Source: Microbacterium sp. MYb45
GTDB taxonomy: Bacteria > Actinomycetota > Actinomycetes > Actinomycetales > Microbacteriaceae
DNA: 64,000 nucleotides
NCBI RefSeq assembly: GCF_002979655.1
Contig: NZ_PCPG01000004.1
Coordinates: 186,001-250,000, forward strand
Direction of reading: 5' to 3'
Below, in pieces: positions 30,654-39,580 of this stretch; the first letter of the stretch is position 1; every line of letters starts with the position of its first letter. The notes under the pieces are model-generated. The model saw only the letters and a program-made list of their open reading frames with translations. It made no database searches and was not told the origin of the DNA. A program made the translations under genes and the position numbers.

Positions 30654-31262
30654 TCAGGCCGGCGCGACCGGCCGTCCGATCGACAGCATCAGCCGGTTCG
30701 CCCAGTTGAAGAACGCGGCGCCGTGGATGAGGTCCGAGATCTCCAGGTCGTCGAGCCCGGCGGCACGCAGCCGCACGATCTCGTCCGCGCCGAACGCGTT
30801 GGGCGTGTCGGTGAGGGCGACGGATGCCGCGACGACGGCGTTCCAGCGCTCGCCGAGGTCCGCGTCCACACCCTCGTCGAGCAGCAGGTCGACGTCGTCC
30901 GTGCGCTTGCTGTGGTGCGCGGCGAAGCGCGAGTGCACCGAGGCGCAGAACACGCAGCCGTTGCGGCGGGATGCCGCGGTCGCCGCGAGCTCACGGTCGG
31001 CGCGGGGCAGACCCTCGGCGGCGTTGTAGAAGATGTCCTTGTCGACGAGGGTGCGGGCCTTCAGCACCTCGGGGTCGCGGGCGAGCAGCCGGAAGTAGTC
31101 GTTCTTCGCGCGAGCCGCATCGACGAGGCCGTCGTAGTGGCGCTCGGTCAGCTCCGCCTCGGCGAGGGGCTCGAGGTGCGGGACCCACCCGACCTCGCCG
31201 CGGGTGAACGCGTGCGGGTGCGGGGCGTCGTCGTGCCGGAGCACGCTCTGTTCGGCGGTCAT
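30654..31262 (-). CDS. alkylhydroperoxidase-domain protein (Avi_7169-like)
   Basis: The 202-residue protein belongs to the carboxymuconolactone decarboxylase/AhpD superfamily. RRNGCVFCASVHSR carries the CxxC plus His redox site of AhpD-like enzymes. It looks like the subfamily I recall as 'alkylhydroperoxidase domain protein, Avi_7169 family', found beside luciferase-like monooxygenases. A role in reducing peroxide or handling an oxidised intermediate is likely but unproven. It is the last gene of the ABC-monooxygenase operon, and its ATG overlaps the previous stop by four bases. Confidence 0.87.
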   Translation of the reverse strand: MTAEQSVLRHDDAPHPHAFTRGEVGWVPHLEPLAEAELTERHYDGLVDAARAKNDYFRLLARDPEVLKARTLVDKDIFYNAAEGLPRADRELAATAASRRNGCVFCASVHSRFAAHHSKRTDDVDLLLDEGVDADLGERWNAVVAASVALTDTPNAFGADEIVRLRAAGLDDLEISDLIHGAAFFNWANRLMLSIGRPVAPA

Positions 31263-31876
31263 GCGGCCTCCTCCTCGGAGATCTCGGCGGTCAAGCCCGC
31301 AGCGGCGAGCACACGGAGCCCGGTGACGACGCGCTGCTGGAAGGCGAGGAACGACACCAGCTGCGACAGCGTCACGATGCCGTCCGCCGACCAGCCCGCG
31401 TCGAGCAGGCGACCGAGGTCGGCGCCCGAAGCCTCGCGGGGGCGGAACACCAGCAGGTGCGTGTGCGCGAGGGCGGCGGCGAGGCGCTCATCCACCGCGG
31501 CGATGACGGTCTCGGACGGGACATAGCGCGCCCCGTCGGTGTTCTCGGCCTGCAGTCCGAGCTCGGTGTAGGTGCCGAAGGGTCCGGTGGTCGCCGCCCG
31601 GGCGGCCTCCGCGAGCACGACGGTGGCCCGCTGGGTGTCGGCCTCCTGCGCACGACCGGCATAGAACACCGCGGTCGGGTCTTCGGCTCCCGCGAGACCG
31701 GTGGCGAAGGCGGCCACGAGTTCGCGTTCGGCCTGCGAGACGTGCTCCGTGCTCACCGGCTGGAAGAGGGCGTCGAAGCTCGCCTGCAGCTGCTCCCTGG
31801 TCACCGGACGGCGACGGCGCAGGGCATCGAGCTCCGGCGTCACCTCCACGATCCGGTCCACGATGTCGTCGGTCAT
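31259..31876 (-). CDS. CMD-domain protein (Avi_7170-like)
   Basis: The 205-residue protein shares the helical fold of carboxymuconolactone decarboxylases but contains no cysteine and thus lacks the CxxC redox site of its neighbour. It resembles the subfamily I recall as 'CMD domain protein, Avi_7170 family'. Pairing of one active-type and one Cys-free CMD protein suggests a heteromeric complex, which is inference. Start and stop each overlap a neighbour by four bases. The ATG at 31876 is chosen on that basis, although the frame is open further upstream. Confidence 0.85.
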   Translation of the reverse strand: MTDDIVDRIVEVTPELDALRRRRPVTREQLQASFDALFQPVSTEHVSQAERELVAAFATGLAGAEDPTAVFYAGRAQEADTQRATVVLAEAARAATTGPFGTYTELGLQAENTDGARYVPSETVIAAVDERLAAALAHTHLLVFRPREASGADLGRLLDAGWSADGIVTLSQLVSFLAFQQRVVTGLRVLAAAGLTAEISEEEAA

Positions 31877-32928
31877 GCATTCTCCTTGAGGGTGAGGTTC
31901 TGGTCGGTCGTGGTTCCGTGCGGTGTCGGGGTCAGCGCGTAGCCGAGGGCCGGGGCGACCTCGTCGGCGAAGAGCGCGATCGAGCGCAGCACGTGCTCGT
32001 GCGGGGCGTCGACCGAGTGCACCTGGAACGCCACCTCGGTCGCGCGGGCGAGGGTGGTGTCGGCGGCGAGCGATTCCGCCACCTGCTCCGGCGTACCCAG
32101 GTGTGTGTCGAGCGCGGCGATCAGCTCGTCGATGCTGTCTCCGGGGATCGTCTGGCACTGACGGCGGAAGCCCTCAGCCGCCCGGCGCAGCCCGACCTCG
32201 GCGAAGCGCAGCGCCTCGGCGCGGTCGTCGGCGACGAACACGGTGCGCGAGGCGGTGATCCGCGGCGCCACCCCCTCCGGCAGCGCTTCGAGGTACGCGT
32301 CGATGATCGGATCCTGCAGGGCAGACAGCGGCGCGTGCAGCCGATCGGCACTGCGCGGTTGCGTGCGAGACAGCAGCAGCCCGTGCCCGTGGATGCCGGC
32401 CCGATGCCCGCCCGGCACCGAGAAGGTGGCCTGCCAGACGCGGTCGGCGAGGGCGCCGGCATCCGGATAGAGGGTGTTGCCGGCACCGACATCGCGGCCG
32501 GAGAGACCGTCGAGCAGTGTCCGCAGCTTCCGGTCGTAGGTCGGCCCCTTGTCGCGCACGTCCTCGCCGAACGGCGCGAACGACGAGGGCGTGCCGCCGC
32601 TGCCGAGTCCCAGATCCACGCGCCCCCCGGAGAGCAGATCGGCGACCACGGCATCCTCCGCCACCCGCACCGGGTCCTCGAGCGGCAGCGTGATCACGCC
32701 GGTACCGAGACGGATGGTGGAAGTCACGGCGGCGACGTTCGCGAGGAACACCAGGGGCGACGGCAGCCCGCCCTCGGCCGCATGGAAGTGGTGCTGCGCG
32801 ACCCAGGCCCGACCGATGCCGTGCCGCTCGGCCTGTTGGATCTGCGCGGTCGCGAACGCATACCGCTCGGCGGGGGCGGCATCGTCGAGCAGCCGGGTGA
32901 AGAAGGCGACGGTGGGGGTGGTGGTCAT
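31873..32928 (-). CDS. FMN-dependent luciferase-like monooxygenase (KPN_01858-like)
   Basis: This 351-residue TIM-barrel enzyme belongs to the bacterial luciferase-like group that uses FMNH2 and O2. The N-terminal FFTRLLDDAAPAERYAFA, the WVAQHHFHAAEGGLPSPLVF flavin-site block and RLGTGVITLPLEDPVRVAED fit the subfamily I recall as 'LLM KPN_01858', known to sit with a dedicated ABC transporter and CMD proteins. The substrate is unknown. It is fused into the operon by four-base overlaps on both sides, so it should act on whatever the transporter brings in. FMNH2 must come from a reductase encoded elsewhere. Confidence 0.9.
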   Translation of the reverse strand: MTTTPTVAFFTRLLDDAAPAERYAFATAQIQQAERHGIGRAWVAQHHFHAAEGGLPSPLVFLANVAAVTSTIRLGTGVITLPLEDPVRVAEDAVVADLLSGGRVDLGLGSGGTPSSFAPFGEDVRDKGPTYDRKLRTLLDGLSGRDVGAGNTLYPDAGALADRVWQATFSVPGGHRAGIHGHGLLLSRTQPRSADRLHAPLSALQDPIIDAYLEALPEGVAPRITASRTVFVADDRAEALRFAEVGLRRAAEGFRRQCQTIPGDSIDELIAALDTHLGTPEQVAESLAADTTLARATEVAFQVHSVDAPHEHVLRSIALFADEVAPALGYALTPTPHGTTTDQNLTLKENA

Positions 32929-34556
32929 ACGACGGTCTCCGTTCGTCCCGGTACTGCGGCCAGCAGCTCCCGGGTGTAGTCGTGCTGCGGGTCGCGGAAG
33001 AGGTCTTCCGTCTGCCCCTCCTCGACGATCCGGCCGCGGCGCATCACCGAGACCGTGTGGCTGATCCGCCGCACCACCGCGAGGTCGTGCGAGATGAACA
33101 GGTAGGTGAGCCCGAGCTCGGCCTGCAGCGAGGTGAGCAGCTCGAGGATGCGGGCCTGCACCGTGACATCCAGCGCCGACACCGCTTCGTCGAGCACCAC
33201 GATGTCGGGGTCGATCGCGAGCGCGCGGGCGATCGCGACGCGCTGCCGCTGCCCGCCCGAGAGCTCACGCGGGGTGCGCCGTGCGACCTCGGCGGGGAGT
33301 GACACCCGGTCGAGGAGGGCGAGTGCGCGCTCGCGGCGCTCGGTGCGGCTGCCGACGCCGAAGTTCACCAGCGGCTCGGCGACGATGTCGGCGATCTGCT
33401 GCCGCGGGTCGAGCGAGGCGAACGGGTTCTGGTAGACGAGCTGGATGCGTCGGCGGAGCACCCGCAGCTGCTCGCGCTTCGCGTGGGTCACGTCGTCGCC
33501 GTCGACCTCGATCGTCCCGGCATCCGGCTGATGGAAGCGGGTGATGAGGCGCGCCGTCGTGGTCTTGCCCGAGCCCGACTCCCCCACGAGCGCATGTGTG
33601 GTGCCCTTGCGCACCCGGAACGACACGTCGTCGACGGCCCGGAAGCGCTCGCGCCCCGCGACGCGGAACTCCTTGACGAGTCCGTCGGCGACGATCGCCC
33701 AGGGGTTCTCGGCGGCGACCGCCGCGGCATCGCGCAGGAACGGCGGGGCGTCGGGCCGACGGAAACCCGTCGCGAACGCCGGAGCGTCGGCGAGCAGCTG
33801 CTTCGTGTACGGGTCGGCCGGTGCGGCGAGCACCGCCTCGCTGGAGCCCTGCTCGACGATGCGACCGTCCTTGAGCACGACGAGCCGCTCGGCCCGGTCG
33901 GCTGCGACACCGAGGTCGTGGGTCACGAGCAGGATGCTGGTGCCCTCTTCGCGCTGCAGCTCGTCGAGCAGGTCGAGCACCTTGCGCTGCACCGTGGCGT
34001 CGAGGGCGCTGGTGGGCTCGTCGGCGATCAGCAGCCGCGGCCGCAGGGCGATCGCGGTGGCGATGAGCACGCGCTGGCGCATGCCGCCCGAGAGCTCGTG
34101 CGGATACTGGCGCGCCCGCAGGTCGGGGTCGTCGATTCCGACACGGTCGAGCAGCTCGATGGCCCGTGCCCGCCGCGACCGGCGATCCCGGTGCCCGTGC
34201 AGACGGAGGATCTCCTCGACCTGCGCACCGATCGTGCGCACGGGGTCGAGCGAGGTGGTCGGATCCTGCGGCACGAGACCGACCTCGGGACCGCGGATGC
34301 CGCGCAGCGCACGATCGGACCATCCCGAGATGTCGAGGTCGCCGAGCAGCACCCGCCCGCCGTCGACGCGGCCGCCCTCCGGCAGCAGCCCGAGCAGGGC
34401 GTGCGCGGTGGTGGACTTGCCCGAACCCGACTCCCCCACGAGCGCCAGGGTCTCGCCCTCGGCGATCTCGAACGAGACGCCGTGCACGACCTCGCGGCGC
34501 CGGTCCTTGTCGCCGTAGGAGATCCGCAGATCGGTGGCGGAGATGACGGCGCTCAC
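32925..34556 (-). CDS. ABC transporter double ATP-binding protein (peptide/nickel type)
   Basis: Two ABC ATPase domains are fused in 543 residues. The first has Walker A GESGSGKST (41-49) and signature LSGGMRQR. The second has GESGSGKTT and LSGGQRQR, each with a Walker B aspartate-glutamate pair. It powers the two permeases encoded upstream. The GTG at 34556 overlaps the permease stop (GTGA) and sets the start. The next gene, the monooxygenase, overlaps its stop by four bases. Confidence 0.92.
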   Translation of the reverse strand: MSAVISATDLRISYGDKDRRREVVHGVSFEIAEGETLALVGESGSGKSTTAHALLGLLPEGGRVDGGRVLLGDLDISGWSDRALRGIRGPEVGLVPQDPTTSLDPVRTIGAQVEEILRLHGHRDRRSRRARAIELLDRVGIDDPDLRARQYPHELSGGMRQRVLIATAIALRPRLLIADEPTSALDATVQRKVLDLLDELQREEGTSILLVTHDLGVAADRAERLVVLKDGRIVEQGSSEAVLAAPADPYTKQLLADAPAFATGFRRPDAPPFLRDAAAVAAENPWAIVADGLVKEFRVAGRERFRAVDDVSFRVRKGTTHALVGESGSGKTTTARLITRFHQPDAGTIEVDGDDVTHAKREQLRVLRRRIQLVYQNPFASLDPRQQIADIVAEPLVNFGVGSRTERRERALALLDRVSLPAEVARRTPRELSGGQRQRVAIARALAIDPDIVVLDEAVSALDVTVQARILELLTSLQAELGLTYLFISHDLAVVRRISHTVSVMRRGRIVEEGQTEDLFRDPQHDYTRELLAAVPGRTETVV

Positions 34557-35446
34557 TTCGCGCTCCTTCCGATGCGGTGGCTGATCCGGTTGGCGCTGAG
34601 GACGACGACGACCACGACGAGACCGGGCAGGGCGGTGAGCCACCAAGCCGTGCCCACGTAGTTGCGGCCGTCGGCGATCAGCAGGCCCCACTCCGGCGTG
34701 GGCGGCGGCGCACCGTAGCCGAGGAACCCGAGCGTCGAGATCGCGAGGATCGCGGTGCCGAACTGCAGTGCGGCGAGCGCGACGATCGGGGTCAGTGAGT
34801 TCGGCAGCACGTGCCGGCGCAGGACCGTGAAGAACGTGCCGCCGCTGCCGAAGGCCGCTTCGACGTACTCGGTGCGCCGCACACGGGCGACCTCGGCGCG
34901 CATGAGCCGGGCGAACGCGGCGACGCTGCCGAGACCGACCGCGATCGCGGCGTTCACGGTGCCGAAGCCGAGCAGGATGATGACCGTGAGAGCGAGGAGC
35001 AGCCCGGGGATCGCGAGCAGCACGTCGACCACGCGCATCAGCACGTCGTCGACCACACCGCCGACGGCACCGGCGATCGCCCCGATCAGCGTGCCGAGGG
35101 CGAGGCCGACCGTGACGGCGATGAGCGCTCCCGAGAGCGAGTGCACCGCACCGTGCACGACCCGGCCGAACAGATCGCGGCCGAGGGTGTCGGTGCCGAA
35201 CCAGTGCGCGGCACTCGGCGCGAGCAGCTTGTCGGCCGGGACGCCCGTGAGCGGGTCGCCGGGGGCGAACACCCCGGGGATGACGGCCCAGAGCACGGCG
35301 AGCGCGACGACCGCGTAGGCCAGGTACAGGCCCCAGGCGCGGCCGTGCAGGCGGCGGCGTGGCGGGGTGGATTCGGGCTCGGTCGCCGGCGGTCCCGGAG
35401 CGAGTTCGGGCCCGACCACGGGATCGATGATCACGGGAGCGGTCAT
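34553..35446 (-). CDS. ABC transporter permease, DppC type
   Basis: This 297-residue membrane protein has an N-terminal Pro-rich cytoplasmic tail and about six helices with the BPD_transp_1 domain. The segments HWFGTDTLGRDLFGRVVHG and RRTEYVEAAFGSGG are the DppC signature and the ATPase-contact EAA loop. ATG at 35446 overlaps the previous permease stop by four bases. Together with the DppB-type protein it forms the channel of the cassette's importer. Confidence 0.92.
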   Translation of the reverse strand: MTAPVIIDPVVGPELAPGPPATEPESTPPRRRLHGRAWGLYLAYAVVALAVLWAVIPGVFAPGDPLTGVPADKLLAPSAAHWFGTDTLGRDLFGRVVHGAVHSLSGALIAVTVGLALGTLIGAIAGAVGGVVDDVLMRVVDVLLAIPGLLLALTVIILLGFGTVNAAIAVGLGSVAAFARLMRAEVARVRRTEYVEAAFGSGGTFFTVLRRHVLPNSLTPIVALAALQFGTAILAISTLGFLGYGAPPPTPEWGLLIADGRNYVGTAWWLTALPGLVVVVVVLSANRISHRIGRSAK

Positions 35447-36411
35447 GCGGTCGCCTCCTGGAGCGCGCGGGGCGCCGAGGCGCGGGCGACGGCGCGTTGG
35501 CGGGGGTCGATGAGCGGGGTCACGAGGTCGACCGCGAAGCTGATGATCACGAAGCCGAGGGCCGACAGCAGCACGACGCCCTGCAGCACCGGGATGTCCT
35601 GGTTCGCGACGGCCTGCTCGGTGAGGCGGCCGATGCCCGTGCGGCCGAACACGGTCTCGGTCACCACGGCCCCGCCGACGAGCTCGCCGAACAGGACACC
35701 GGCGATGGTCAGAGTCGGCACGGCGGCGTTCCGGGCCACCGAACGGGTGAGCACCCACAGCGGCGGAGCGCCCTTCGCCCGCACCACCGTGACGAACGGC
35801 TGCGCCTGCACCTGGTCGATCGCGCGCACCAGTACCTGGGCCAGCGGGGCCGAGATCGGCACGGCGAGGGTGAGCACCGGCAGGACGAGTCCGGCCACCG
35901 GGTCGGCGCCGACGATCGGCACCCATCCGAGCCCGAACGAGAACACCTGGATGAGCAGGATGCCGAGCCAGAAGACCGGCACCGCCACGAACAGCCCGGG
36001 CACCTGACGCAGGCCGTCGCGCAGCCACGCGAACGGTGCGAGCGAGGAGAGCCCGGCGATGAGGATGGCGAGGATCAGCGCCACGACGAGTCCGAGCGAC
36101 GCGAGCAGCAGGGTCGCGGGAAGCGCTTCGCCCAGCATCGTCAGCACCGGGGTGCCGAACTGGGTCGAGAACCCGAAGTCCCCGGCGAGGAAGCCGAGGC
36201 CCGCGTGCACGTACTGCTCCCACCACGGCAGGTCTGCGCCATAGGTGGCGCGGATGCTGTCGAGCTGGTCCGGCGACAGCCCGAGGCTGGGGTCGGAGAA
36301 CTTGATCAGGATCGCATCGCCCGGCAGCAGCTGCAGCAGGAAGAAGGTGGCCGTGAAGGCCGCGATCAGAACGATCGCGGCCTGCCCGGCTCGTCGGAGG
36401 ACGAAGCTCAT
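35443..36411 (-). CDS. ABC transporter permease, DppB type
   Basis: The 322-residue permease has one helix at residues 9-29, an extracytoplasmic stretch containing LPGDAILIKF, and five more helices with a contact loop (QAQPFVTVVRAKGAPPLWVL). It begins 16 bases after the stop of the substrate-binding protein. The ATG at 36411 was chosen because the membrane domain begins immediately after it (MSFVLRRAGQ), as in other DppB proteins. Longer in-frame starts run into the preceding gene. Confidence 0.91.
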   Translation of the reverse strand: MSFVLRRAGQAAIVLIAAFTATFFLLQLLPGDAILIKFSDPSLGLSPDQLDSIRATYGADLPWWEQYVHAGLGFLAGDFGFSTQFGTPVLTMLGEALPATLLLASLGLVVALILAILIAGLSSLAPFAWLRDGLRQVPGLFVAVPVFWLGILLIQVFSFGLGWVPIVGADPVAGLVLPVLTLAVPISAPLAQVLVRAIDQVQAQPFVTVVRAKGAPPLWVLTRSVARNAAVPTLTIAGVLFGELVGGAVVTETVFGRTGIGRLTEQAVANQDIPVLQGVVLLSALGFVIISFAVDLVTPLIDPRQRAVARASAPRALQEATA

Positions 36412-36427
36412 CGTGTCACCGGCGCTC

Positions 36428-38062
36428 TCAGTGCTCGGCGAGCCAGACGCCGGAGAACGTCGGACGCCCCACCGACTCGAAGGCGACGCCCTGCACGTAG
36501 GTCGCGGTGCCGTACACCTGCGGCTCCTCGAACAGCGGGATGACATAGGCCTGCTCGGCGATGTAGTCCTGCACGGCCTGCGAGGCGGCGACGCGCTTGT
36601 CGGCGTCGGGCTCGGAGGCCACGGCGAGCAGCAGCTCGTCGAGCTTCGCGTCCTTCGAGATCAGCACGTCGCGGTTCTTCGTGAAGTACTGGCTCTTGAT
36701 GACGTCGAGGTCCGCCCGTCCGACCATCGAGTGGTAGAAGCCGGTCTTCAGCGGATCGCGGGTGTCTTCGGCCGCGCTGCCGGCGTCGCCGGGCTTGACC
36801 GAGAGCTCCACACCGACCTTCGCCAGCTGCTGCGCGACGAGCTCGAGCGTCTGCTTCGACAGCGGCTGCGGCTTGGCCTCGTAGACGGTGATAGACAGGC
36901 GCTCGCCGTCCTTCTCGCGGATGCCGTCGGAACCGGGCTCCCAGCCCGCTTCGTCGAGCAGCTCCTCGGCCTTGTCGGGATCGTAGGCGTAGTGCGCGGA
37001 CTCGTCCTTGTAGCCGACGGCCTGCGAGGAGAGCACCGACGTCGCCACCGGGTAGTTCTCGGTGAAGAGCGTGTCGACGACCTCCTTCGCGTCCACGGCG
37101 GCGACGAGCGCCTGGCGCACGCGGATGTCGCCCAGCAGCGGGTTCTCGGGGCGCAGAGCGATCGAGTTGTTCACGCCGCGGGTCTGCGGGGCGTAGAGCG
37201 TGAAGCCGGCGCCTTCGACGCGGTCCTCGTCGAACGCCTGCACGTAGCGGACGTAGTCGGCCTGGCCCGCGAGCAGCGAGCCGATCCGCACCGAGTCCTC
37301 GGGGGTGATCAGCACGTGGACGGCGTCGAGGTAGGGGCGGCCGTCGTTGTCGACGCTGTCGGGGCCCCACTCGTAGTCGTCACGGGCGGTGAGCGTGTAC
37401 TCGGTGCCCAGCTTCTCGTCGGTGACGGTGAAGGGGCCGGATCCGATGATCTCGGCCGCGTTGCCCGCGCCGAAGTCCTCGATCGTGCCGTCGAGCGTCG
37501 CAGGCGACAGCAGACCCGAGTTGATGGTCGAGGTGGCCTGCAGGAACCCGGGCGACGGCGCACTGAAGCGGAACGTCACGGTGTCCTCGTCGACGACCTC
37601 GCTGCTGGCGTAGTTGTTGATCGCCTCCGAGACCGTGAGGCCGCGCTCCGCATCGCCCAGGCCGTACGTGTCGAAGTTCTTCGCAACGGCCGCGGCATCG
37701 AGCACGGTGCCGTCCGAGAACGTGACGTCGGGGTTCAGGTCGAACGTGTACTCGGTGGCATCCGCGTTCACGGTCCAGTCCGAGGCGATCCACGGCTCGA
37801 TCTCGAGCGTCTCCGGGTTCTGCCAGGTCAGGCGAGCGGCGATGTTGTTGACGATGCCGCCGTTCGGGTAGAAGCCGGCCTGCGGCGGGTACAGGTTCGT
37901 GTACGCCTGGTGCTCGAGGTAGGTGAGCGTGCCGCCGGTGACGGGGTCGCCGCCCTCGGCGGGGGCGTTGGCAGGAGCAGGCGAGGAGGCGCAGGCGGCG
38001 AGGCTGCCCGCGAGGACGAGCGGGACCGCGATGGCGGCGGCACGGATGAGACGGCGGTTCAT
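36428..38062 (-). CDS. ABC transporter substrate-binding lipoprotein (KPN_01854-like)
   Basis: The 544-residue lipoprotein has a signal peptide with lipobox LAAC (Cys24), a Pro/Ala-rich linker and a family 5 solute-binding fold. It fits the subfamily I recall as 'SBP KPN_01854', which accompanies the KPN_01858 monooxygenase. Family 5 members bind peptides, opines, metal complexes or oligosaccharides, so the ligand cannot be named. AGGAGA lies 10 bases before the ATG at 38062. It is the first gene of the transport part of the operon, and a TACCGT promoter element lies about 40 bases upstream. Confidence 0.9.
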   Translation of the reverse strand: MNRRLIRAAAIAVPLVLAGSLAACASSPAPANAPAEGGDPVTGGTLTYLEHQAYTNLYPPQAGFYPNGGIVNNIAARLTWQNPETLEIEPWIASDWTVNADATEYTFDLNPDVTFSDGTVLDAAAVAKNFDTYGLGDAERGLTVSEAINNYASSEVVDEDTVTFRFSAPSPGFLQATSTINSGLLSPATLDGTIEDFGAGNAAEIIGSGPFTVTDEKLGTEYTLTARDDYEWGPDSVDNDGRPYLDAVHVLITPEDSVRIGSLLAGQADYVRYVQAFDEDRVEGAGFTLYAPQTRGVNNSIALRPENPLLGDIRVRQALVAAVDAKEVVDTLFTENYPVATSVLSSQAVGYKDESAHYAYDPDKAEELLDEAGWEPGSDGIREKDGERLSITVYEAKPQPLSKQTLELVAQQLAKVGVELSVKPGDAGSAAEDTRDPLKTGFYHSMVGRADLDVIKSQYFTKNRDVLISKDAKLDELLLAVASEPDADKRVAASQAVQDYIAEQAYVIPLFEEPQVYGTATYVQGVAFESVGRPTFSGVWLAEH

Positions 38063-38101
38063 GCGGAGGGTCTCCTGGGCTTCGGGTGTCGGGATGTGTT
38101 C

Positions 38102-38107
38102 ACGGTA
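38102..38107 (-). promoter_or_regulatory. candidate -10 for the substrate-binding protein operon
   Basis: TACCGT on the minus strand sits within TCCTACCGTGA. The same 11-mer forms the -10 of the upstream monooxygenase gene, suggesting co-regulated promoters. No clear -35 is visible. Confidence 0.4.
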
Positions 38108-38146
38108 GGAATCGGAGTGGCCGTGCCGCGAGGCGGCGGACACCGG

Positions 38147-38163
38147 GTGTCGCGCGACGACAC
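38147..38163 (-). terminator. short hairpin after the NtaA/DmoA-type monooxygenase
   Basis: GTGTCG and CGACAC form a six-base stem around five bases, seven bases beyond the stop at 38170. It may attenuate read-through into the transporter genes. Confidence 0.4.
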
Positions 38164-38169
38164 GAGTGG

Positions 38170-39567
38170 TCACGCGTCGACATACGAGGAAATGCGCAGA
38201 CGGTCGCGGAGGGTCGCGCCCTCGCTCTCCGTCGCGTGTCGCAGCAGTCCGCGGCGGCGCAGCTCGGGAGCGGCCTGGCGGGTGAACGCCTCGAACTGGG
38301 CGGGTTGGAAGGCCGACAGCACGTTGAACCCGTCGGCCGCCCCCTCGTCGCGCCAGGTCTCGAAGTGGTCCGCGATGGTGCCGGCGTCGCCGACCACGAA
38401 GGCCGCCGGCACCGCGTTGGCAGCCACGAGGTGCCGCCAGGTGAGCGGATCGCCGGTCGTCACCCCGGCTCCCGAGACGCGCAGTCCGGCGATGCCGGCG
38501 AGGCGCTCGATGAGTGCGGAGCCGCGCTCCCCCAACCGCTGCGCCTCAGCAGCCGTGACCGGGCGGTCGAACTCCGACGCGCGCAGCGGATCGTCAGCGG
38601 CGATGTCGAACGCATCGGCGAGCGCGGCCACCGTGCGGTTGGGCGGGAAGGCGGTGCGAGCCGTCTGATGTCCCTCGGCGAGCGGCACCAGCGCGAGCAG
38701 GCGCTCGACGATGCGGCGGGCGTCGGCATCCGTGTCGGCGACGACCGGCAGCACCGGGGCGATCACCTTCACCGCATCCGGAGACCGCCCGGCCTCGGCC
38801 GCGATGTCGCGCAGCAGGCGGCGCGTGGCGATCGCGTCGGCGAGCGTCGGCGCGGCGGTCAGGGCGAGGTCGGCCTCGGTCGCGGCGAGCGCGCGCGACC
38901 GCGGCGACGTGCCGGCATGCACGATCGGGATCTGTCCCTGCGGAGGGCGAGCGACGTTGAGCGGACCGGTGACCCGCACCTGCGAACCCTCCAGGTCGGC
39001 GGCACGGAGCCCCTCGGGGTCGATGAGCACGCCGCGCGCGGCATCCGCGATCCAGGCGTCTTCGTCCCACGAGTCCCACAGGCGTCGGAGCGCCTCGACG
39101 AACTCCTCGGCGCGGTCGTAGCGCGTCTCGTTGTCGGCGTGCGCGTCGCGGCCGTGGTTGCCCGCGGCACGCGGCTCGGCGCCCGTGACGAGGTTCACGC
39201 CCGCACGTCCGCCGGTGAGCACGTCGAGCGAGGCCAGCGAGCGCGCCGTCGTGTACGGATCGGCGTAGGTGGTGTTGACCGTGGCGATCAGGCCGATGCG
39301 CGAGGTGACCCCGGCGAGGAACAGCACCGCGCTCACCGGGTCGATGCGCGCCAGCAGATACGGGTCGCGGAACTCCAGGTCGGGGCCCGTCGCGAGCCAG
39401 TCACCGAAGAACAGGTAGTCGAGTCCGGCCTCCTCCCCCTCGCGTGCGATGTGGCGGAGGATGGCGGCGTCCGCGGCCGGATCGCGGTGCGCGCCAGGCT
39501 GACGCCAACCCGAGGGGTAGGCCCCCAGGGTGCGCACCATGGCGCCGATGATGAGGGGTTCGGTCAT
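38170..39567 (-). CDS. NtaA/SnaA/DmoA-family FMN-dependent monooxygenase
   Basis: The 465-residue flavin monooxygenase belongs to the long luciferase-like group that includes nitrilotriacetate, dibenzothiophene-sulfone and dimethyl-sulfide monooxygenases and B. subtilis YxeK. Family blocks include WRQPGAHRD, GRAGVNLVTG, ETRYDRAEEFVEALRRLWDSWD, the IVHAGTSPRSRALAA phosphate-site segment and DPLTWRHLV. It uses FMNH2 from a reductase to cleave C-N or C-S bonds. It precedes the ABC/luciferase-like/CMD operon by 107 bases, so the two monooxygenases may act in succession. ATG at 39567 has TACCGT seven bases upstream. Confidence 0.9.
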   Translation of the reverse strand: MTEPLIIGAMVRTLGAYPSGWRQPGAHRDPAADAAILRHIAREGEEAGLDYLFFGDWLATGPDLEFRDPYLLARIDPVSAVLFLAGVTSRIGLIATVNTTYADPYTTARSLASLDVLTGGRAGVNLVTGAEPRAAGNHGRDAHADNETRYDRAEEFVEALRRLWDSWDEDAWIADAARGVLIDPEGLRAADLEGSQVRVTGPLNVARPPQGQIPIVHAGTSPRSRALAATEADLALTAAPTLADAIATRRLLRDIAAEAGRSPDAVKVIAPVLPVVADTDADARRIVERLLALVPLAEGHQTARTAFPPNRTVAALADAFDIAADDPLRASEFDRPVTAAEAQRLGERGSALIERLAGIAGLRVSGAGVTTGDPLTWRHLVAANAVPAAFVVGDAGTIADHFETWRDEGAADGFNVLSAFQPAQFEAFTRQAAPELRRRGLLRHATESEGATLRDRLRISSYVDA

Positions 39568-39574
39568 GCTCGTC

Positions 39575-39580
39575 ACGGTA
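39575..39580 (-). promoter_or_regulatory. leaderless-type -10 for the NtaA/DmoA monooxygenase
   Basis: TACCGT on the minus strand ends seven bases before the ATG at 39567 and shares an 11-base context with the promoter element at 38102. Confidence 0.5.

Noticed and set aside
36245..38668. An 807-codon plus-strand frame opposite the binding-protein gene.
   Set aside because: The minus strand encodes a lipoprotein with signal peptide and family motifs. The plus-strand product is low-complexity shadow sequence.
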